Below are positions 58,506-64,000 of a DNA stretch of 64,000 nt, in pieces. The notes under the pieces are model-generated. The model searched no databases. It was not told the origin of the DNA and saw nothing but the letters and a program-made list of their open reading frames with translations. A program made the position numbers and the translations under genes. The DNA lies in contig JASLJE010000002.1 in NCBI GenBank assembly GCA_030152565.1, forward strand, positions 62,001 through 126,000, in the 5' to 3' direction. The DNA comes from Peptoniphilaceae bacterium. Lineage in GTDB: Bacteria; Bacillota; Clostridia; Tissierellales; Peptoniphilaceae. Position 1 is the first letter of the stretch, and every line of letters begins with the position of its first letter.

Positions 58506-59630
58506 ATGAAAAATAAAATATATTTGTCATCACCCCACATGAGTGATGAAGGTTATGAACAAGAATTTGTAAAAGAAGCATTTGATACTAACTGGATAGC
58601 TCCCTTGGGAGAAAATGTAAATAAGTTTGAAGAAGAGTTGGCAAGTATGGTAGATGGCGGCTATGGAGCAGCCCTTGCATCAGGTACATCAGCCATCCAC
58701 ATGGCCTTAAAGGCAGCTGGAGTGGGCAAGGATGACATAGTATTTTGCCAGGACTTAACATTTTCGGCAACAGTAAATCCTATTATCTACCAAAATGCTA
58801 GACCAGTTTTTATAGATAGTGATAGAAAGACCTGGAATATGGACCCTAAGGAATTAGAAAAGGCCTTTGAAAAGTATCCAGAAGTTAAGGCTGTTCTAGT
58901 AGTTCACCTATATGGAATGAGCGCTGATCTAGACCCAATAGTTGACCTATGTGAAAAACACGGAGTAAGTCTAATAGAAGATGCTGCAGAATCACTGGGA
59001 ACAACCTATAAGGGTAAACACACAGGTACCTTTGGAAAGTTTGGTATCTACTCTTTTAATGGAAATAAGATTATCACCACATCAGGTGGGGGTATGTTGG
59101 TTTCCAAGGACAAGGAAAGGGTGGAAAAGGTAAGATTTTGGTCAACTCAAGCCAGAGACCAGGCTAGACACTACCAACACAGTGAGATAGGTTATAACTA
59201 TAGGATGAGTAATGTGGTAGCTGGTATAGGTAGGGGACAATTAAAGGTTCTAGAAGACAGGGTAGACAAGAAAAGATATATATATAACTACTATAAGGAA
59301 GCTTTTAAAGACTTAGAAGATATAGAAATGATGCCTATGAATGACTTTAATAGGTCTAACTGTTGGTTGAGCTCTTTACAAGTAAAGGGCAGGTTAAAAC
59401 CCTTGGATCTTATTTTAGCCTTGGAAGAGGAAAATATTGAATCCAGACCAGTTTGGAAACCTATGCACCTACAACCTATTTTTGAAGCCTATGACTATAT
59501 AGGAAGTGGAGTTTCTACAGACCTATTTGAAAATGGCCTATGTCTTCCGTCAGATACAAAGATGACTGATGAAGATTTAAAAAGGGTATGTGATACAGTT
59601 ATAAGAAAGTATGAACAGATATATGGATAA
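58506..59630 (+). CDS. DegT/DnrJ/EryC1-type sugar aminotransferase
   Basis: PLP enzyme that converts a 4-keto sugar nucleotide to an amino sugar, the step after the 4,6-dehydratase encoded at 52.97 kb. A 374-residue fold-type I protein: SGTSAIHMALKAAGVGKDD, VVHLYGMSADLDPIVDL, LIEDAAESLGTTYKGKHTG, the PLP lysine in FNGNKIITTSGGGM, and an SRPVWKPMHLQP C-terminal motif typical of PglE-like enzymes. SD GGAG. It is first in the cluster and slightly overlapped by the long reading of the next gene. Confidence 0.93.
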   Translation: MKNKIYLSSPHMSDEGYEQEFVKEAFDTNWIAPLGENVNKFEEELASMVDGGYGAALASGTSAIHMALKAAGVGKDDIVFCQDLTFSATVNPIIYQNARPVFIDSDRKTWNMDPKELEKAFEKYPEVKAVLVVHLYGMSADLDPIVDLCEKHGVSLIEDAAESLGTTYKGKHTGTFGKFGIYSFNGNKIITTSGGGMLVSKDKERVEKVRFWSTQARDQARHYQHSEIGYNYRMSNVVAGIGRGQLKVLEDRVDKKRYIYNYYKEAFKDLEDIEMMPMNDFNRSNCWLSSLQVKGRLKPLDLILALEEENIESRPVWKPMHLQPIFEAYDYIGSGVSTDLFENGLCLPSDTKMTDEDLKRVCDTVIRKYEQIYG

Positions 59631-59652
59631 GGATAGTAAGGAGAGGAAATCT

Positions 59653-60633
59653 ATGCCTAAGGATATATACTTTGAGAAAAAGTATGGACAGTTATGTGAG
59701 AGAATAGATGGTGGAAAGGCCTATGAGTATCAATATGAAGATGAGAATGGGAAAATCAGAAATATTTATATAAAGAGGGAAATAGAGGAAGAGGTTGATG
59801 GGAAGAAGTATTTTGATATTACAACTCCCTATGGCTACGGTGGACCTATCATTGAGGAACTAAAGGGAGATAGGGACCAGCTAGTAAAAAACTATTATGA
59901 AGACTTTAAAAACTACTGTATAAAAAATGATATAGTAAGTGAATTTGTAAGGTTTCACCCTATATTGGAAAATGCCAAGGATTTTGAGCAGGTTTATGAC
60001 CTGGTTTATTTGAGAAAGACAGTGGCTACCAATCTTAAGGACAATGAAGATCCTGTACAAGAAGAGTTTCATAAAAGCACTAGGAAAAACATAAGAAGAA
60101 CCTTGAGAAAGGGTGTAGAATACGAAATATTAGAAAACCCTAGTGACCTAGATCTATTTAAATCCATTTATTTTGATACAATGGACAGGAATGATGCAGA
60201 GGACTTTTATTATTTTGATGATGACTACTTTGCTTACATTTTAGAAAACTTTAGTGATAACATTCTTAATGTAAATGTCTATTATGAGAAAAAGTGTATT
60301 GCTAGTGGACTATATTTTGTCTATGGGCCTTATATACATACCCACTTATCAGGAACCAGGTCTGAGTATTTAAATCTTAGTCCAGCCTATATTCTGCGTT
60401 ATGCCCTAACTGTTTGGGGCAAGGACCATGGCAAGGACTATATCCACCATGGTGGGGGAACAAGTAATGATCCAGAGGATTCTCTTTTTAAGTTTAAGAC
60501 GAGGTTTACCAAGGATAGCTTTTTCGATTTCCATATAGGTAAAAATATTTACAATCAAGAAATTTACGATAAATTAGTAAGTGCTACTGGGGGTCAAGAC
60601 AATGACTTTTTCCCTCAGTATAGAAGGAGATAG
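59653..60633 (+). CDS. FemAB-like / GNAT-6 aminoacyl- or acyl-transferase
   Basis: A 327-residue cytoplasmic protein resembling the FemAB/GNAT_6 (PF13480) enzymes that transfer amino acids or acyl groups onto cell-wall or surface glycan precursors. Visible traits are FVRFHPILENAK, KSTRKNIRRTLRKGVE (conserved R/K-rich helix before the second domain), LNVNVYYEKKCIASGLYFVY and IHHGGGTSNDPEDSLFKFK. The start at 59653 is chosen by its SD AAGGAGAGG. The upstream ATG at 59611 would overlap the aminotransferase. In this cluster it could attach an amino acid to an amino sugar. That role is inference. Confidence 0.78.
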   Translation: MPKDIYFEKKYGQLCERIDGGKAYEYQYEDENGKIRNIYIKREIEEEVDGKKYFDITTPYGYGGPIIEELKGDRDQLVKNYYEDFKNYCIKNDIVSEFVRFHPILENAKDFEQVYDLVYLRKTVATNLKDNEDPVQEEFHKSTRKNIRRTLRKGVEYEILENPSDLDLFKSIYFDTMDRNDAEDFYYFDDDYFAYILENFSDNILNVNVYYEKKCIASGLYFVYGPYIHTHLSGTRSEYLNLSPAYILRYALTVWGKDHGKDYIHHGGGTSNDPEDSLFKFKTRFTKDSFFDFHIGKNIYNQEIYDKLVSATGGQDNDFFPQYRRR

Positions 60634-60635
60634 CT

Positions 60636-61634
60636 ATGAGTCCTAAAGAGTTTATAGGAAAGTTTAATTATTATTATAAAAATGTCAATGATGAGTCATT
60701 GAATAAGGGGAAGCTGGCTAGGTTTTTCCTTTTTATAGACTATATCTTTGCCTTTATCTTCCATGGATGCTCCATAACCAATTATTTTGTTTATGGCTTT
60801 TATGGAATGAAGCATAGGGAAAGAAGAAAATATGTGACCTGGAGAAGGCAAAAGTGGATTTACAAACAATGTAATGAAGACAAGTATGGCTACTTGCTTA
60901 GGGACAAGGACTATATAAATACTAACTTTGACAAGTATTTAGGTAGGGACTGGAAGATATCTAATAAGATTGACTGGGAAGAATTTGAAGACTTTGCCAA
61001 GGCCAATCCTAGCTTTATAGTAAAGCCTATCCACGGTACTGAAGGCCAAGGAATCTACAAGTATGAAAACTTGGGCGATGAAGAGCTAAAGGAAGTCTAC
61101 AATAGGTTTAAAATGGAAGAATATCTTTATGAGACCTATATTAGACAACACCCAGCCATTAATGCTATCCACCCATCATCAGTAAATACCTTGAGAATAG
61201 CCACTGTAAGAAATAGGGACGGGGTAAACATTATGTCAGCCTCCTTGAGAATGGGCAGGCACGGAGATGTTATGGACAACTATACTACAGGTGGTTTGGT
61301 TGCAGCCATAGATTTGGAAACTGGTATTATTAAGGTTCCTGGAATTGATAAGATGCATAATAGCTATGTTCTTCACCCGGAAACCCAAACCCAAATAGCA
61401 GGACTTAAGATTCCATTTTGGGAAGAAACCAAGGCCATGGTCAAGGATTTAGGCCAAGAAGTTCCACAAATAAGATACACTGGCTGGGATATAGCCATAA
61501 CAGAGAAGGGACCTGTTCTCTTAGAGGGTAACTACAGGGGAAACTTCCACGTTCAACAACACTCAGACCATGTTGGTAAGTATGAAATATATAAGAAAGC
61601 TATTGCCAAAATAGACGATAGAGGTAATGAATAG
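60636..61634 (+). CDS. Sugar-transfer-associated ATP-grasp protein
   Basis: A 332-residue protein of the ATPgrasp_ST type, named for its regular pairing with bacterial sugar transferases, as here. It contains KWIYKQCNEDKYGYL, FIVKPIHGTEGQGIYKYE (ATP-grasp lid region), HPSSVNTLRIATVR, and metal-binding LLEGNYRGNFHVQQH. ATP-grasp enzymes join a carboxylate to an amine through an acyl-phosphate, so it may ligate an amino or carboxylic group to the glycan. Substrate is not known for any close relative I can name. It starts 2 nt after the FemAB-like gene. Confidence 0.85.
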   Translation: MSPKEFIGKFNYYYKNVNDESLNKGKLARFFLFIDYIFAFIFHGCSITNYFVYGFYGMKHRERRKYVTWRRQKWIYKQCNEDKYGYLLRDKDYINTNFDKYLGRDWKISNKIDWEEFEDFAKANPSFIVKPIHGTEGQGIYKYENLGDEELKEVYNRFKMEEYLYETYIRQHPAINAIHPSSVNTLRIATVRNRDGVNIMSASLRMGRHGDVMDNYTTGGLVAAIDLETGIIKVPGIDKMHNSYVLHPETQTQIAGLKIPFWEETKAMVKDLGQEVPQIRYTGWDIAITEKGPVLLEGNYRGNFHVQQHSDHVGKYEIYKKAIAKIDDRGNE

Positions 61635-62330
61635 ATGAGATTGTACGCAAGATATATAAAGAGAATACTAGATATTATACTAGCCTTATTTTTGATAATA
61701 ATTTTAAGCCCCTTGCTTCTTATTTTATCAATTTTGGTTTTAATATTTCACGGTAGGCCCATTATATTCAAGCAGGAAAGACCTGGCTATAGGGAAGAAG
61801 TTTTTTCCATGTATAAGTTTAGAAGTATGACAGATGAAAAAGACGAAAATGGAGAGTATCTACCTTCCAACTATAGGATTACCAAGTTTGGAAAAGTCCT
61901 TAGAAAAACTTCTCTAGATGAGTTGCCAGAGCTATTCAATATCTTAAAGGGAGACATGTCCTTTATAGGACCTAGGCCTTTATTGGCCAAGTACCTTCCC
62001 TACTATGAGCCAGAAGAGAGAAGAAGACACGATGTGAGACCTGGTCTTACAGGCTACTCCCAGGTTATGGGAAGAAATAAACTTACCTGGAGGGAAAGAT
62101 TTGAGTACGATGTCTACTATGTGGACCATGTAAGCTTTCTTTTTGATCTTAAGATAGTCTTAAAAACCATTCAAATAGTTTTTAAGGGAAGTGGTGTAGC
62201 CGATGCAGGAGAGGTTAGAACTGATGAATTTGGAGACTACCTGCTTCACGGAGGAAGAAAGTATAGACCTCTTGACAAGGAGAGGGAATATGAAAAGTAT
62301 TTAAGAACTTTTGGGGAAAAAGATGAGTAA
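61635..62330 (+). CDS. Initiating phosphoglycosyltransferase (PglC/WecP-like)
   Basis: Moves the first sugar-phosphate from a UDP-sugar to undecaprenyl phosphate, starting glycan assembly at the membrane. A 231-residue monotopic enzyme with one re-entrant membrane helix (about 8-35), KQERPGYREEVFSMYKFRSM, LRKTSLDELPELFNILKGDM (catalytic Asp-Glu dyad), SFIGPRPLLAKYLP, and RPGLTGYSQVMGRN. Length fits the minimal PglC form. It abuts the ATP-grasp gene (stop TAG, then ATG) and overlaps the GNAT gene by 8 nt. Confidence 0.94.
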   Translation: MRLYARYIKRILDIILALFLIIILSPLLLILSILVLIFHGRPIIFKQERPGYREEVFSMYKFRSMTDEKDENGEYLPSNYRITKFGKVLRKTSLDELPELFNILKGDMSFIGPRPLLAKYLPYYEPEERRRHDVRPGLTGYSQVMGRNKLTWRERFEYDVYYVDHVSFLFDLKIVLKTIQIVFKGSGVADAGEVRTDEFGDYLLHGGRKYRPLDKEREYEKYLRTFGEKDE

Positions 62331-62790
62331 AGTAGAGATTATAGAAGTAACAAGTGAAAATATAGAAAACTATAGGTCAGATTTAGAGCTTATGTTTATA
62401 GAAAACACCTACAAGTTCCACTATCCTGACAAGGAAGTAGATATGGCCTATATAGATGAAAAAATTGAAAAGTTAAAAAAGTTTACAGGAGAAGGAAACA
62501 CCTATTTTTTAGGGGCCTTTGTAGACGGTAGTCTGGCTGGTTTTATCTGGCTTTACAAGAGGGATTTTATGACCTATAAAAGGATGATAATCAATTCATT
62601 TTTTGTAGGGGAAAAACACAGGTCTCTAGGCCTGGGAAAAGAACTTATGGAAAGGGCCTATGACAAGGCTAGAAGTGAGGGATGTGAGGAAATGTCCACC
62701 CACTATGCAGTTGTCAATGACAGGGCAGGTAAGTTTTACCTAGCCAATGGCTTTGAAGAAAAAAGAGTTGAAGTAGTAAGAAAATTATAG
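62323..62790 (+). CDS. GNAT-family acetyltransferase of the glycan cluster
   Basis: A 155-residue acetyltransferase with the GNAT core: FLGAFVDGSLAGFIWLYKR, the acetyl-CoA loop EKHRSLGLGKELMERAYDKA, then THYAVVNDRAGKFYLANGFE. Given a dehydratase and an aminotransferase nearby it may N-acetylate the new amino sugar, a step usually done by a left-handed beta-helix enzyme such as PglD. The start at 62323 (GGGG 6 nt before) overlaps the previous stop. The next gene is 8 nt away. Confidence 0.8.
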   Translation: MSKVEIIEVTSENIENYRSDLELMFIENTYKFHYPDKEVDMAYIDEKIEKLKKFTGEGNTYFLGAFVDGSLAGFIWLYKRDFMTYKRMIINSFFVGEKHRSLGLGKELMERAYDKARSEGCEEMSTHYAVVNDRAGKFYLANGFEEKRVEVVRKL

Positions 62791-62798
62791 GAGTAGTC

Positions 62799-63890
62799 AT
62801 GAAAAAAGAAGTTGGAAGTAACTTTTGGATAGCAGGGGATTTTTATAAGGAAAAGACCTATGATGAAAAAAGTATTTATAAAAAACTAGGCCTAAGGTCT
62901 AATAGCTGCCTATTTTCAACGGCTAGGCAAGCCGTTAGATACAGCCTAAGGGATATGGACTTGGACAAGAAGAGGGCCCTAATCCCAGAATACACCTGCC
63001 ACAGTGTAATAGATCCCTTTCTTAGGGAGGGCTATGAAATTTTTTATTATCCTGTAGACAGGAATTTAAGGGTAAAATTAAGTGAAATTAATAAATTAAT
63101 AAAAAAGCATGATATATCTGTCTTTTTATTCCATCCTTATTTTGGATTTGATACAATAGTCGAGGATGAAAAATTAGCCTTTGATACTAAGGTTATCTAT
63201 GATGCTACCCAGGCTATGTACTCTGACTTTGATTATGATTTTTGCGACTACAAGCTGGGAAGTATTAGAAAGTGGGGGCCTGTTTTAGATGGTGCCTACT
63301 GCGAAAAGAAAAGGGGAGATTTTAAAGAGGACTTTAACTTTGAACCAGACTGGGAGCTAGAAAAGGTTATGGAAGAGGCTTCTGCTTTAAAAACCGACTA
63401 TATGGTTGATGGCAGGGGAGAAAAGTCTGGATTCTTAAGTCTTTACTCAGAAGGCCTGGGTCTGATTAGGAAGAGGGACACTATCCATGATATGAGTCCT
63501 AAGTCTAAATTAATCCAGGATAGGATGGATTTGGATCAGTTAAAAGAGAAGAGAAGGGAAAACTTTGCCCATCTTCTAGCCTATGATGGCTGGGACAAGA
63601 TAGGCCAACCAGTCTTTGAAGACTTGACCAAAGAAGCAGTACCTCTATACTTTCCCCTACACTTAAGGGTAGATAGGAAGAAGTTCCAAAAACACCTGGC
63701 AGAAAATAATATTTATGCCCCTATAATCTGGTCAAAGCCAGATTTTTATGAAACTAGAGAGGTGGATGCTGATGTGGCTTGGATTTATCAACATACACTT
63801 TCAATCCCAATAGACCAAAGATATGACCTGGATGATATGGAAAGAATTTTAGAGGTTGTAGCTGACTATGGAGAAGACGATGAAAAATAA
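62799..63890 (+). CDS. Divergent DegT-like PLP-fold protein
   Basis: A 363-residue protein with weak similarity to DegT/DnrJ aminotransferases: STARQAVRYSLRDMDLDKKR, LIPEYTCHSVIDPFLREGYE, DATQAMYSDFDYD (PLP-pyridine Asp region) and YKLGSIRKWGPVLDGAYCEK with a Lys at the usual Schiff-base place. Spacing and surrounding residues differ clearly from the standard aminotransferase of the same cluster. It may have another substrate (a peptide-like or glycan amine) or have lost catalysis. SD GGAG. It overlaps the next gene by 11 nt. Confidence 0.65.
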   Translation: MKKEVGSNFWIAGDFYKEKTYDEKSIYKKLGLRSNSCLFSTARQAVRYSLRDMDLDKKRALIPEYTCHSVIDPFLREGYEIFYYPVDRNLRVKLSEINKLIKKHDISVFLFHPYFGFDTIVEDEKLAFDTKVIYDATQAMYSDFDYDFCDYKLGSIRKWGPVLDGAYCEKKRGDFKEDFNFEPDWELEKVMEEASALKTDYMVDGRGEKSGFLSLYSEGLGLIRKRDTIHDMSPKSKLIQDRMDLDQLKEKRRENFAHLLAYDGWDKIGQPVFEDLTKEAVPLYFPLHLRVDRKKFQKHLAENNIYAPIIWSKPDFYETREVDADVAWIYQHTLSIPIDQRYDLDDMERILEVVADYGEDDEK

Positions 63891-64000
63891 GAAAATAATG
63901 ATATTAGGCGGAGGTCCCAATCAATTCCCATTTGTGAAGGCAAGTAGGGATTTGGGACTTTATACTATCCTATGCGATTATGATGAAAACAATATGTCTA
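63880..64000 (+). CDS. ATP-grasp enzyme, N-terminal part (runs off window)
   Basis: The visible 40 residues, beginning MKNKKIMILGGGPNQFPFVK then GLYTILCDYDENNMS, match the N-terminal pre-ATP-grasp (Rossmann-like) domain of carboxylate-amine ligases in the PylC/PurK/CarB class. The gene overlaps the preceding one by 11 nt and is cut at the window end. With the FemAB-like and ATPgrasp_ST proteins it would be a third possible amide-forming enzyme in this glycan cluster. Confidence 0.7.
   Translation, partial: MKNKKIMILGGGPNQFPFVKASRDLGLYTILCDYDENNMS

Noticed and set aside
1..64000. tRNA, rRNA, transposase, integrase, phage or toxin-antitoxin genes
   Set aside because: None could be supported anywhere in the window by motif or structure.

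Overview
The window is a gene-dense, AT-rich stretch of a low-GC Gram-positive chromosome. AGA/AGG dominate the arginine codons, ribosome-binding sites are strong AGGAGG types, and Rho-independent terminators and TTGACA/TATAAT promoters are easy to read. The only ribonucleotide reductase here is the oxygen-sensitive glycyl-radical class III enzyme (nrdD/nrdG). With the fructose PTS, peptide uptake and Firmicutes-style blocks (rplI-dnaB-dnaD-dnaI, secA-prfB), this suggests an anaerobic Bacillota member. I would guess Tissierellia / Peptoniphilaceae, but that is inference. No rRNA, tRNA, insertion sequence, prophage or CRISPR array is visible.

Layout. 1-5.8 kb (+): HAD phosphatase, galU, a DsrE-like protein, then an autoregulated fructose operon fruR-fruK-fruA. 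5.8-10.3 kb (-): an ABC exporter pair whose giant FtsX-type permease has a coiled coil of about 440 residues. 10.4-15.6 kb (+): HtrA protease, an unknown gene, an intergenic cluster of seven DnaA-box-like sites, ribosome hibernation factor hpf, an unknown membrane protein, and a MATE pump. 15.7-23.3 kb (+): secA, prfB (with a programmed +1 frameshift), tex, proS. 23.5-31.7 kb (+): an oligopeptide ABC transporter locus (oppA, oppBCDF and a small membrane protein). 31.8-35.5 kb (+): purine nucleoside phosphorylase and a helicase-nuclease, convergent with a dihydrofolate reductase gene. 36-45.7 kb (+): yybS-gdpP-rplI-dnaB-GNAT-dnaD-dnaI-nnrE-serS-lipoprotein. 46-50.9 kb (+): nrdDG, glycerate kinase, murG. 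51-58.1 kb (-): a flavin-dependent surface reductase, a nucleotide-sugar 4,6-dehydratase, a polysaccharide deacetylase, murF and ddl. 58.5-64 kb (+): a surface-glycan cluster that runs off the window.

The most unusual feature is the peptide transporter. Its OppC permease carries a complete seven-bladed RCC1-type beta-propeller in the extracellular loop after TM1. Its substrate-binding lipoprotein carries a charged coiled-coil insertion. Its OppF ATPase carries about 170 extra residues, largely helical, between Walker A and the Q-loop. Insertions in three subunits of one transporter suggest a modified uptake machine with an added surface sensor, receptor or gating module. The second notable item is the compact DnaA-box cluster beside an AT-rich tract upstream of hpf, far from any dnaA gene.

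The envelope genes fit together. murF, ddl and murG build peptidoglycan precursors. The membrane 4,6-dehydratase, DegT aminotransferase, phosphoglycosyltransferase, GNAT/FemAB-like enzymes and ATP-grasp proteins look like a pathway for an amino-sugar-containing, probably amide-decorated surface glycan. galU could supply UDP-glucose to it.
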